From Geodermatophilaceae bacterium URHA0031 (lineage in GTDB: Bacteria; Actinomycetota; Actinomycetes; Mycobacteriales; Geodermatophilaceae), in assembly GCA_000620205.1 (NCBI GenBank), contig JHVP01000005.1, forward strand, positions 186,001 to 250,000: 64,000 nt of DNA. The letters are read 5' to 3'. The position numbers were made by a program, and so were the translations under genes. Shown piece by piece: positions 18,184-26,224 of the stretch; position 1 is the stretch's first letter; the number at the start of each line of letters is the position of its first letter. The notes beneath the pieces were generated by a model. That model was not told the DNA's origin. It made no database searches and saw only the letters and a program-made list of their open reading frames with translations.

Positions 18184-19140
18184 TCAGCCCGGGGTGGACT
18201 GCCGCGGGGACGGCCGGGCTGATCGGGCGGTCTCCACCTCCGCCCGGGTCGGCGGGTCGGCACCCGGACGCGAGCAGGTGATCGACGCGATCAGGCTGGC
18301 GTCGTCCAGGACGCTGGTCAGGCTCGCCTCGTCGATGGCCGCGAGGGCGTCCCGGCGGGCGCCGCCGATCAGGTCGGCCCGCCCCAGCCCGTCCAGCAGT
18401 CCCGCGCTGAAGGAGTCGCCCGCACCCACGGTGTCGACGAGGTCGATCGGCGTGGCGGGGAGGTCCAGCTCCAGCTGGGCGGTGACCGCGAAGACACCCT
18501 CGCCACCGCGGGTCACGACGACGAGCGGGGCACCCAGTGCCAACCAGTCCCTGGCCACGTCGACGTCCCGGCGGTCGGGGTACAGCCAGCGCAGGTCCTC
18601 GTCGCTCACCTTGACCACGTCGGACAGGGACACCAGGTGCTCGATCCCGGGCCTGGCGTCCTCCGGCTGCCCCAGCAGCCCGGGCCGCACGTTGGGGTCG
18701 TAGGAGATGGTGACCCTGCCCCGCTCGCGCTCCCGCTCGAGCAGGTCTCTCACCTGGGCCGCGCCGGGCGCCAGGGCGGTCGCCAGCGAGCCGGTGTGGA
18801 TGCACCGGGTCTCGACCGGGAGGGGCGCGAGGTCCCCGATGTCCCACTCGATGCGGAAGTCGTAGGCGGCGACCCCGGCGGCCAGGCTGGCCACGGCCAG
18901 GCTGGTCTTCGCGCCGGCGTCGGGCCCCCGGTCGACCCGGACGCCACTCGCCGCCAGGTGCCCGGCGACCATCTCCCCGAAGGAGTCCCGCCCGAGGCTC
19001 GTGAGCAGCGAGACCGGGTCCCCGAGCCGGGCGAGACCGAGCGCGACGTTGGCCGGACTCCCGCCCGGGTGCGCGACCAGCGTCCGGCTGCCGCGCTGCC
19101 CCACGAGGTCGACGAGCGCTTCCCCGACCACCACGAACAT
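18184..19140 (-). CDS. PfkB-family carbohydrate kinase, probable fructokinase
   Basis: A 318-residue ribokinase/PfkB-family enzyme. The N-terminal GEALVDLV and sugar-binding [16 protein letters not shown] fit fructokinases, as does the C-terminal signature [17 protein letters not shown] with its catalytic aspartate. It would phosphorylate the sugar brought in by the permease encoded 57 bases upstream (19198-20535). Fructose is the most likely substrate by family, but ribose or another ketose cannot be excluded. GAGAGG lies before the ATG at 19140. Confidence 0.87.
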   Translation of the reverse strand: MFVVVGEALVDLVGQRGSRTLVAHPGGSPANVALGLARLGDPVSLLTSLGRDSFGEMVAGHLAASGVRVDRGPDAGAKTSLAVASLAAGVAAYDFRIEWDIGDLAPLPVETRCIHTGSLATALAPGAAQVRDLLERERERGRVTISYDPNVRPGLLGQPEDARPGIEHLVSLSDVVKVSDEDLRWLYPDRRDVDVARDWLALGAPLVVVTRGGEGVFAVTAQLELDLPATPIDLVDTVGAGDSFSAGLLDGLGRADLIGGARRDALAAIDEASLTSVLDDASLIASITCSRPGADPPTRAEVETARSARPSPRQSTPG

Positions 19141-19197
19141 CCGCCTGCTCCTCTCGAGAAGGGTGTCGCCGGTACCCGGGGCCGGCAGGTGAGCCGG

Positions 19198-20535
19198 TCA
19201 GTGCGCCCCCTCGGCGACCAGCGGACCGCCGTGGCGTTCGGACCCGAGGTCGAACAGCGCGTACGACGCCACGACCGCGAGGCAGACCGCCGGAACCAGG
19301 AAGCCGACGTTCGTGTCGGCGTGGTCCATGACCAGCCCCATGACCGGGGTCACGAGCGCGCCTCCCAGGATCGCCATGACCAGACCTGCGGCGCCGAACT
19401 TGGTGTCCGGACCCAGCCCCTGCAGCGCCACCCCGTAGATCGTCGGGAACATCAGCGACAGGCTCAGCGAGATGCCGACGACCGCGATGAGACCGAGCAT
19501 GTTGGGCGAGAACACGGCCACCAGGCAGAGCGCCACCCCGAGCCCCGCCATGGCCAGGAGCAGCTTGGTCGGCCGGAAGATCCCGAGCAGGTAGGTCATG
19601 ACGAACCGTGAGACCAGGAAGAGGATCAGGCTGGCCTGCAGGTACCACCCCGAGTTGTCGGTGGACACCCCTGCGACGTCCTGGGCGTACTGGATGGTGA
19701 ACGACCACGCGCAGACCTGGGCACCGACGTTGGCGAACTGCGCGAGCACCCCGAAGCGGTAGTGCCGGTTGTGCCAGAGGCGGCTCAACGCCCCGCCCGA
19801 GGACTGCTCCAGCCCGAAGTGGGCGTGCTCGTCGGGCGTGGAGATCTTCCGGAAGGCGATGAGCAGCCAGATGAGCGCCAGCGCGCAGGCGATGCCGAGG
19901 TAGGGGCCGAGCACCAGGGACAGGTCCTGCTCCTGGGCGTTCTCCAGCTGTTGCGCCGTCATGGAGGCCTTCTCGGCCTCCGTGGTGATGTTGGGCAGGA
20001 TGACGACGGCTCCGAGCAGGACCCCGATGTTCGCCCCGACCGGGTTGAACGCCTGCGCCAGGTTCAGCCGTTGGGTCGCGCTGATCTCGGGCCCCATCGC
20101 GATCACGAAGGGGTTGGCCGAGGTCTCCAGGATGGACAGCCCGGCCGCCAGCACGAACAGCGCGACGAGGAAGAACCCGTAGACGAGGAGCTTGCTCGCG
20201 GGGATGAAGAGGAGCCCACCGAGCGTGGCCAGCCCCAGGCCGGTGAGCACACCGGTCTTGTACCCGAACCGCCGGTTGATCAGGGCCGCGGGGATGGCCA
20301 GCGTGAAGTAGGCCCCGTAGTAGGCGAACTGCACCAGCGCTGACTGGAAGTTCGACATGGTGAAGATGTGCCGGAACACGCCCACGAGGACGTCGGTGAG
20401 GTTCGCGGCGGAACCCCAGGCGGCGAAGCAGGCCACCAGCAGGACGAACGGGACGGCGAAGCCCGGGTAGACCAGGCCCGCCTTGGCCGGCCCTCCGACG
20501 TTCGGTTGCTCCTGGAGCTGGGACGGTCGGGCCAT
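19198..20535 (-). CDS. FHS-family sugar MFS permease
   Basis: A 445-residue transporter with about 12 membrane segments, of the fucose/glucose-galactose:H+ symporter (FucP/GluP) family. Evidence: YYGAYFTLAIPAALINRRFGYK, LSILETSANPFVIAMGPE (the family's conserved ETxxNP stretch) and the long central loop. The pairing with a fructokinase 57 bases downstream suggests uptake of fructose or a similar hexose by proton symport. A CRP-type palindrome 36 bases before the start codon suggests carbon-source regulation. Confidence 0.9.
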   Translation of the reverse strand: MARPSQLQEQPNVGGPAKAGLVYPGFAVPFVLLVACFAAWGSAANLTDVLVGVFRHIFTMSNFQSALVQFAYYGAYFTLAIPAALINRRFGYKTGVLTGLGLATLGGLLFIPASKLLVYGFFLVALFVLAAGLSILETSANPFVIAMGPEISATQRLNLAQAFNPVGANIGVLLGAVVILPNITTEAEKASMTAQQLENAQEQDLSLVLGPYLGIACALALIWLLIAFRKISTPDEHAHFGLEQSSGGALSRLWHNRHYRFGVLAQFANVGAQVCAWSFTIQYAQDVAGVSTDNSGWYLQASLILFLVSRFVMTYLLGIFRPTKLLLAMAGLGVALCLVAVFSPNMLGLIAVVGISLSLSLMFPTIYGVALQGLGPDTKFGAAGLVMAILGGALVTPVMGLVMDHADTNVGFLVPAVCLAVVASYALFDLGSERHGGPLVAEGAH

Positions 20536-20570
20536 GGTCCACCCCTCACCGAGGCGGTCGGGACGCGGCT

Positions 20571-20586
20571 CGTGACGTGCGTCACA
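20571..20586 (-). promoter_or_regulatory. CRP/FNR-type operator upstream of the sugar permease
   Basis: On the minus strand the sequence reads TGTGA-N6-TCACG, 9 of 10 matches to the CRP consensus TGTGA-N6-TCACA. It lies 36-51 bases upstream of the permease ATG. A similar site precedes phaC at 34124-34139. Confidence 0.5.
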
Positions 20587-20658
20587 GTCGGTACGGGGAG
20601 ACTAGCGGTCTGCCCGGCCTCGTTCCACCCGCACCGCGCCGTGCGGATCCGGGAGCCG

Positions 20659-20961
20659 CTACTTCTCGTCCATCAGCCGCAGGTCCGACGGTTCGCGGAG
20701 CAGGTCCTCGAGGATGCGGTTGCCCTCGGTGTTGTAGGGCTGCTCCATGTGCTCGTCCCACGCGGCCCGGGAACGGAACATCTCCAGCATGACCCAGTTG
20801 TCCGGGTCGTCCTGCGGCTGCACGAGGTGCATGAAGACGCACCCGGGCTCGGTGAGCGTCTGCCGACGCATGGACTGCAGCTGCGCCTCGGCCTCGGCGA
20901 GCCGGTCCTTGCGCGGCTTGATGGTGACGACGAGGAAGAGGCCGCGCTCCGGTTCGGTCAT
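20659..20961 (-). CDS. ABM-domain (antibiotic biosynthesis monooxygenase-like) protein
   Basis: A 100-residue dimeric alpha-beta barrel (ABM) protein: LFLVVTIKPRKDRLAEAEAQL, a middle TEPGCVFMHLVQP, and WVMLEMFRSRAAWDEHM are the family's conserved strands. Such proteins act as small cofactor-free monooxygenases or heme-degrading or stress proteins. The sequence does not show which. The ATG at 20961 is preceded by AGGAA. It lies upstream of the FHS permease on the same strand but 123 bases away, with a CRP-like site between, so it is probably separate. Confidence 0.8.
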   Translation of the reverse strand: MTEPERGLFLVVTIKPRKDRLAEAEAQLQSMRRQTLTEPGCVFMHLVQPQDDPDNWVMLEMFRSRAAWDEHMEQPYNTEGNRILEDLLREPSDLRLMDEK

Positions 20962-21125
20962 GTGCGCGTTCCTACACCCGCGCCGGGGCCTGCGGCGGGG
21001 TGCCGGACGTCGTCGGGACCGGCCTGACCCGACGTCCATCGGCCCGGCGCCGCAGCCGTGCCCACGGACCCGGATCAGCGGTACGGTTCCGCCGCGCACG
21101 TCCGACCGTCGGTCCGGAGGACACC

Positions 21126-21587
21126 ATGCACCGGTACCTCGTGGTGGCGAACCAGTCGCTCGACAGCGACGAGCTCATGGACCTCGTCCGTGAGCGCGTG
21201 GCCGCCGGCCCCGCCGAGTTCCGGCTGGTCGTGCCGGCGACGCCGGTGAAGGACCTCGTGTCGAACGCCATGCCGATCCCGATGCCGGTCATGGGTGGGT
21301 CCCCCACCCTGCCGGGCCCGCCGAAGGAGGCGCGGCGGCTGGCCCAGGCCAAGCTGGACAGCGCCCTGGCGAAGCTGACCGCTGCGGGGGTGCGGGCCGA
21401 CGGCGCGGTGGGCGACCCCGATCCGCTGCGGGCCGCCGGGGAGGCCGTGGCCGGCGGCGAGTTCGACGAGATCATCGTGTCGACGCTCCCGGCACGGGTG
21501 TCCCGCTGGCTGCACCACGACCTGCCCGGTCGCCTGGAGCACGAGTTCCACCTGCCGGTCACCCACGTGCTCGCCCGGGACGTCTGA
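21126..21587 (+). CDS. small universal-stress-like alpha/beta protein
   Basis: A 153-residue protein with MHRYLVVANQSLDSDELMDLVRERV, EFRLVVPATPV and EFDEIIVSTLPARVSRWLHHDL. The alternating strand-helix order and the IIVSTLP...W stretch resemble actinobacterial proteins with a degenerate USP-like or permease-associated nucleotide-binding fold. It lacks the GxxGxG(S/T) ATP-binding loop. CGGAGG stands 6 bases before the ATG. A hairpin terminator follows. The function is unknown. Confidence 0.65.
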   Translation: MHRYLVVANQSLDSDELMDLVRERVAAGPAEFRLVVPATPVKDLVSNAMPIPMPVMGGSPTLPGPPKEARRLAQAKLDSALAKLTAAGVRADGAVGDPDPLRAAGEAVAGGEFDEIIVSTLPARVSRWLHHDLPGRLEHEFHLPVTHVLARDV

Positions 21588-21632
21588 GCCCGCACCAGTC
21601 CACGGCCCCAGCTCCTCCCCCGGCTCTGCGGA

Positions 21633-21653
21633 GCACGCCGCCCGACGGCGTGC
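21633..21653 (+). terminator. hairpin, probable terminator
   Basis: An 8-base perfect stem (GCACGCCG with CGGCGTGC) with a 5-base loop, 45 bases after the stop of the stress-like protein gene. No U-tract. Confidence 0.5.
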
Positions 21654-21743
21654 GCGACCTCACGGCGGCGACCGGAACAGTCCTCGCGCGTCCGTCGCTG
21701 CCCTGGATGTCACTGCTCGAACACACGGAGAAGAGGTGCCAGC

Positions 21744-21908
21744 ATGATGTCCCGCTTGACCACTCACCTCGTCGAGGTCGCCCGCCGGAACCTCGACGCG
21801 TTCCTGCCCATCAGTCCCCTCACCGGGCTCGGCCAGGCCAGCGAACTGGCCGCGCAGCACCCGGCCTTCGCTCCCGGCCGTACCGCCTCGGAGCGCGTCG
21901 GAGCCTGA
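21744..21908 (+). CDS. small hypothetical protein, 54 residues
   Basis: A short ORF begins MMSRLTTHLVEVARRNLDAF and ends ASERVGA. AGAGG is placed 7 bases before the first ATG. The sequence starts with a likely amphipathic helix and ends with a flexible polar tail. It lies alone between two hairpin-bounded genes. Coding bias is plausible (G or C in most third positions), but no family was recognised, so it may be a real small gene or a chance ORF. Confidence 0.4.
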   Translation: MMSRLTTHLVEVARRNLDAFLPISPLTGLGQASELAAQHPAFAPGRTASERVGA

Positions 21909-22043
21909 TCCACCGGCCTGCTCACCGGGCCGAGCACCACCACCGCCAGCTCCCCTCGACGACGCCGTCGCGGGGAGCTGTTCCATCCGGGGCAGGCGCG
22001 CGGGATCGCGCTCCCGGCAGCCGGACTCGTGGCAGGGTGGCGC

Positions 22044-23018
22044 ATGGAGATCCGCCGTGTCACTGCGGACGGCGCCCAGCTGTACAGCGCCGACCAGCTG
22101 ACGTCCCTGCCGCCCGACGGCGGCGTCCTGTGGGTCGACGTGCCGCAGTGGGATGCCGCCGCGGCCGCGGTGCTGACCGAACGCTTCGGCATCCACCCCC
22201 GCGCCGCGGAGGACTGCGCCCGCCGCAACCCAGTGCCCAAGGTGCACGTGTACCCCGGCCACGTCTTCATCGTGCTGCACGGGCCCGAGAAGGGACCGCA
22301 CGGGCACATCCACTACCTGGAGCTCGACCAGTTCGTCGGGGCCGACTGGGTGGTGACCGTGCACGGCCCGCTCAACCCGGCCGTGCCCCTGGACGCCGCG
22401 CTCGCCGAGACCCGGGCCGTCGCCCGGCGGCTGGAGAGCGGTCGCCTGCACCCCACCTCGGCGGCCGAGCTGTCGTTCGCGATCATCAGCGCTCTGGGCG
22501 GGCGGCTGCGCGACCAGCTCTCCACGATGACCGAGGAGGTGTGGCAGCTGGAACGCCGGGTCACCGGTGGGGACGAGGGCGACCCCGAGCACTTCCTCGA
22601 GCAGATGTTCGCCGTCCGGCACGGGCTCCTGGCCATCTGGACGATGGCCACCCTCAGCTGCGAGGTCGTCGGCCGGATGGCGACCCTCGGCCTGTGGCAG
22701 GACGGCGGTGGACTGCTGCTGGACGCGGAGGACCAGTTCCGCCGCCTCAGCAGGATGGCCGAGGGACAGCGCGAGTACCTGCAGGGGGTCATCGAGTTCT
22801 TCCAGGCGCGCACGAACACCAAGATGACCATCGCGGCCGAGCGCCTGGCCGTGATCGCCGCGGTCACCCTGCCGATCACCGCCCTCTCCTCCGTCCTCGG
22901 GATGAACGTCATCGTGAGCACCAGCACCCACGTGGTCGCCGTGGTGGTCCTGCTGGCGGTCATGGCGGCCATGTCGGCGGCGCTGTTGTTCTGGTCCAGA
23001 CGGAAAGGCTGGTGGTGA
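22044..23018 (+). CDS. corA: CorA-family magnesium/divalent cation channel
   Basis: A 324-residue CorA homologue. It has the long acidic cytoplasmic N-terminal domain (EDCARRNPVPKVHVYPGHVFIVLHGPE) and two C-terminal membrane helices, the first ending in the diagnostic LGMN signature (usually YGMN) at the pore entrance. The short basic tail SRRKGWW follows the second helix. It forms a pentamer in the membrane and passes Mg2+. Substitution of tyrosine by leucine in the YGMN motif is a mild deviation, so a related ion (Co2+, Zn2+) is possible. ATG 22044 is preferred over an ATG-poor upstream extension. Confidence 0.9.
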   Translation: MEIRRVTADGAQLYSADQLTSLPPDGGVLWVDVPQWDAAAAAVLTERFGIHPRAAEDCARRNPVPKVHVYPGHVFIVLHGPEKGPHGHIHYLELDQFVGADWVVTVHGPLNPAVPLDAALAETRAVARRLESGRLHPTSAAELSFAIISALGGRLRDQLSTMTEEVWQLERRVTGGDEGDPEHFLEQMFAVRHGLLAIWTMATLSCEVVGRMATLGLWQDGGGLLLDAEDQFRRLSRMAEGQREYLQGVIEFFQARTNTKMTIAAERLAVIAAVTLPITALSSVLGMNVIVSTSTHVVAVVVLLAVMAAMSAALLFWSRRKGWW

Positions 23019-23057
23019 CGACCTTGTCGGCTCCTCTGGGCCGCGCCAGACTGCGGC

Positions 23058-23816
23058 ATGGTCAGCGCTCCCGTGGTGGTCGGTTCCGGCCCGGTCAAGG
23101 TCCTCGCCCTGCACGGCTGGTTCGGCTCCGCCACGGGGTGGGGGTCGTTGCCCGAGCTCGTGCACGAGGACCGCTACAGCTACCTGTTCCTGGACTACCG
23201 GGGCTACGGCGCACGGCGCGGTGAGACCGGCGAGTTCACCCTCGCCGAGATCTCCGCCGATGCCCTGGCTGCCGTGGACTCCCTCGGCTGGTCGAGCTTC
23301 GCCGTGCTCGGGCACTCGATGGGCGGCAGCGCGATGCAGCGGGTGCTGCTCGACGGCGGGGACCGGGTCAGCGGGCTGATCGGGGTCAGCCCGGTGCCGT
23401 CCACCGGCGTCCCCTTCGACGAGCAGGCGGGGCAGCTGTTCGGCGGCGCCGCGGCCAGCCGCGACAACCGGTACGCGATCATCGACCTCACCACCGGCAA
23501 CCGGCTCAGCCGCACGTGGGTGGACCGGATGGTGCAGTTCTCCCTCGACCAGTCCGACGAGACGGCCTTCGGCGCCTACCTGGACGCCTGGGCGGGGACG
23601 GACTTCTCCGCCGAGGTGCAGGGCCACCCCGTCCCGGTGCGGGTGGTCGTGGGCGAGCACGACCCGGCGCTGGGCGCCGCGGTGATGGAGCAGACGTTCC
23701 TGGCGCAGTACCCGAACGCCTCGCTGGAGGTGCTGCACAACGCCGGGCACTACGCCATGTACGAGACCCCGGTCGCGCTGCTCACCACCGTCGAGGCCTT
23801 CCTCGACCAGCTGTGA
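23058..23816 (+). CDS. alpha/beta hydrolase
   Basis: A 252-residue alpha/beta-hydrolase fold protein: VLALHGWFGSATGW (oxyanion HG), the nucleophile elbow VLGHSMGGSAM, an acid in VVVGEHDPAL and the histidine in LHNAGHYAMYETP. Its stop codon overlaps the GTG of the P450 gene (GTGA), so the two are translationally coupled. Together they precede the homogentisate cluster. The hydrolase may cleave an ester, or a ring-cleavage product, in the same catabolic route. The substrate is not known. Confidence 0.88.
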   Translation: MVSAPVVVGSGPVKVLALHGWFGSATGWGSLPELVHEDRYSYLFLDYRGYGARRGETGEFTLAEISADALAAVDSLGWSSFAVLGHSMGGSAMQRVLLDGGDRVSGLIGVSPVPSTGVPFDEQAGQLFGGAAASRDNRYAIIDLTTGNRLSRTWVDRMVQFSLDQSDETAFGAYLDAWAGTDFSAEVQGHPVPVRVVVGEHDPALGAAVMEQTFLAQYPNASLEVLHNAGHYAMYETPVALLTTVEAFLDQL

Positions 23817-25147
23817 CCGCCACCCGGGTCCGCGCCGCCGACACCCTCGCCGTGGTCGACCCGGCCACCTACGAGAGCGGCCCTCCGCTGGCGGCGTTGC
23901 GCCGGCTGCGCGCCGAGGGTCCCGTCGTCTGGGTCGACGAGCCCGCACTGCACGGCTTCCCGGCCGGCCCCGGCTTCTGGCTGGTGCTGCGGCACGCGGA
24001 GGTCGGGCACGTGCTGCGCGACCCGGCCACCTTCTCCTCCTGGCTGGGCGCCACCCAGGTCCGCGACGCGGCCGACCTGGACTGGGTGCGCCGGATGATG
24101 CTCAACATGGACCCGCCGGACCACTCCCGGCTGCGCCGGCTGCTGTCCCGGTCCTTCACCCCCCGCGCGGTGGCCGCCCTGACCGTCGCGATCGAGACGA
24201 CGGCGGCCGACCTGGTGGACCGGATGGTCGGCGGGGACGCCGAGGGGAGGTGCGACTTCGCCAAGGACGTCGCCGCGGACCTGCCGCTGATCACCCTCGC
24301 CGACGTCCTCGGCGTGCCCGCGGAGGACCGCTGGCTGATGTTCGACTGGTCCAACCGGGTGATCGGCTGGCAGGACCCCGACTACGCGTCGTCCGCCGCC
24401 TTCGACGGCGCCGGCGGCACGGCGCTGGCCCGGCAGGCGGTCGCGTTGCGCCCGGTGCCGGACGGCGACGGCCGGATGCCCGACCCGCGCACCCGCGCCG
24501 GGATGCCCGACCTCTACGGCTACGCGCGGCTGCTGGCCGAGGAGAAGCGCCGGGCGCCGGGCCGGGACGTCATGTCGGTGCTGCTGGCCCAGACCGACGA
24601 GGACGGCGGCCGGGTCAGCGACGCGGAGTTCGAGAACATGTTCTGGCTGTTCGCGGTCGCCGGCAACGAGACGCTGCGCAACGGCCTGCCCGGCGGGCTG
24701 ATCGCCCTGCTCACCCACCCGGCGGAGCTGGCCGCGGTCCGGGCCGACCCCGACCTGCTGCCCGGCGCGGTCGAGGAGATGCTGCGCTGGTGGACGCCGG
24801 TCATGGTGTTCCGCCGGACGGCGACCCGGGACGTCGAGCTGGCCGGGGCCCCGGTGCGGGCCGGGGACAAGGTGGTCGTCTCCTTCACCTCGGCGAACCG
24901 GGACGAGCGGGTGTTCCCCGACCCGGACCGCTTCGACGTGCGCCGGGCGCCCAACCCGCAGCTCTCCTTCGGGCACGGCCCGCACTTCTGCCTCGGCGCC
25001 CAGCTGGCCCGGGTGCAGATGCGGGCGCTGTTCGGCGCACTGCTCCGCCGCACCGGCACCCTCGAGCTCGACGGCCCGCCGGCCCTGCTCCGGTCCACCT
25101 TCCAGCGGGGGGTGAAGCGGCTGCCGCTGCGCTGGACCGCGGCATGA
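23813..25147 (+). CDS. cytochrome P450
   Basis: A 444-residue soluble bacterial P450. It shows the I-helix oxygen-activation stretch FAVAGNETLRNG, the K-helix EEMLRW (ExxR), the meander, and the heme loop FGHGPHFCLGAQLAR with the cysteine ligand. GTG 23813 is chosen because it overlaps the hydrolase stop by 4 bases. It needs a ferredoxin and a reductase, neither of which is in the window. Its place next to the homogentisate genes suggests an aromatic or aryl-ether substrate. That is inferred from position only. Confidence 0.93.
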   Translation: MTATRVRAADTLAVVDPATYESGPPLAALRRLRAEGPVVWVDEPALHGFPAGPGFWLVLRHAEVGHVLRDPATFSSWLGATQVRDAADLDWVRRMMLNMDPPDHSRLRRLLSRSFTPRAVAALTVAIETTAADLVDRMVGGDAEGRCDFAKDVAADLPLITLADVLGVPAEDRWLMFDWSNRVIGWQDPDYASSAAFDGAGGTALARQAVALRPVPDGDGRMPDPRTRAGMPDLYGYARLLAEEKRRAPGRDVMSVLLAQTDEDGGRVSDAEFENMFWLFAVAGNETLRNGLPGGLIALLTHPAELAAVRADPDLLPGAVEEMLRWWTPVMVFRRTATRDVELAGAPVRAGDKVVVSFTSANRDERVFPDPDRFDVRRAPNPQLSFGHGPHFCLGAQLARVQMRALFGALLRRTGTLELDGPPALLRSTFQRGVKRLPLRWTAA

Positions 25148-25165
25148 GCTCCGCCGCTCGGGCGC

Positions 25166-25195
25166 TTGTGATGCGGGCCACGCCAGCCGTACGCT
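25166..25195 (+). promoter_or_regulatory. probable sigma-70 promoter of the homogentisate operon
   Basis: TTGTGA at 25166-25171 and TACGCT at 25190-25195 are separated by 18 bases. Transcription would start near 25202, giving an mRNA leader of about 50 bases before the ATG at 25255. The AT-rich hexamer GATATC at about 25222 in the leader stands out in this GC-rich context and could be part of an operator. Confidence 0.45.
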
Positions 25196-25254
25196 GCATC
25201 GGTAAGTGAGCGCGGCGTTCGATATCCGAGCGAGCCACCGAGCCGGGAGCCCCC

Positions 25255-26217
25255 ATGGCAACCAAGCCCTTCGCCTCCTCCGCCGACCTCGGCGTCAAGG
25301 AACAGACGCTCGAGGTGCTCGCCGACGGGGTGTACGCACTGACCGCGGAGGGCGACCCGAACCTCGGCGCCATCGAGGGCGAGGACTTCCTCGTCTGCTT
25401 CGAGGCGTTGGCCACCCCGGTCGCCGCGCGGCGATGGCTCTCGAAGCTGCGCGAGCACACCGACAAGCCGGTCCGCTACCTGGTGCTCAGCCACTACCAC
25501 GCCGTCCGCGTGCTCGGCGCCAGCGCCTTCGACGCCCAGATCATCGTCAGCTCCGAGCAGACCAAGCACCTCATCGCCGAGCGCGGTCAGCAGGACTGGG
25601 AGAGCGAGTTCGGCCGCATGCCGCGGCTCTTCGAGGAGCCGGAGTCCATCCCCGGGCTGACCTGGCCGACCATGACCTTCCGCGACAAGCTGACCATCGA
25701 GCTGGGCGGTGACCGGGGCGAGCTGGTGCTGCAGTTCCTGGGTCGCGGGCACACCGAGGGCGACATCGTGGCCTGGCTGCCCAAGCCGGAGATCCTGTTC
25801 GCCGGCGACCTGGTGGAGTCCCAGGCCGCCCTCTACACCGGCGACGCGTTCCACTTCGACTGGGCCGCCGGCACCCTCGACCGGGTCAAGGCCCTCGGCG
25901 CGCAGCAGCTCGTCGGTGGTCGGGGGAAGATCGCCCGAGGGCGCGCGGAGGTGGACGCCGCGGTCGAGCAGACCCGCGACTTCCTGCTCACCATGCAACG
26001 CATGGTCGGCGAGGCCCATCGCTCTGGCGGCACGCTGAAGGACGCCTTCACCGCCACCCACGAGGCGCTCGCCCCGCAGTACGGCTCGTGGCCGATCTTC
26101 GAGCACTGCCTGCCCTTCGACGTCCAGCGCATCTGGGACGAGATCGACGGCATCGAGCGCCCGGTGATCTGGACGGCGGAGCGGGACCGCCAGGTCTGGG
26201 ACGAGCTGCAGGGCTGA
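25255..26217 (+). CDS. metallo-beta-lactamase-fold protein with altered metal motif
   Basis: A 320-residue MBL-fold protein. The usual HxHxDH motif is replaced by SHYHAVRVLG: His80 and His82 are present, but the Asp-His pair that holds the second zinc is Val-Arg. Later metal-site stretches GRGHTEGD and LFAGDLVE are intact. This suggests a one-metal or non-hydrolytic enzyme. GGGAGC precedes the ATG. It is the first gene of an operon with the FAD hydroxylase (7-base gap), hmgA and fahA, so it probably acts in aromatic degradation, perhaps on an ester or lactone intermediate. The role is not known. Confidence 0.8.
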   Translation: MATKPFASSADLGVKEQTLEVLADGVYALTAEGDPNLGAIEGEDFLVCFEALATPVAARRWLSKLREHTDKPVRYLVLSHYHAVRVLGASAFDAQIIVSSEQTKHLIAERGQQDWESEFGRMPRLFEEPESIPGLTWPTMTFRDKLTIELGGDRGELVLQFLGRGHTEGDIVAWLPKPEILFAGDLVESQAALYTGDAFHFDWAAGTLDRVKALGAQQLVGGRGKIARGRAEVDAAVEQTRDFLLTMQRMVGEAHRSGGTLKDAFTATHEALAPQYGSWPIFEHCLPFDVQRIWDEIDGIERPVIWTAERDRQVWDELQG

Positions 26218-26224
26218 CCCCGCG

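Noticed and set aside
22029-22043. Longer CorA start at GTG 22029
   Set aside because: It adds only five residues without a better ribosome-binding site; ATG 22044 fits the family start.
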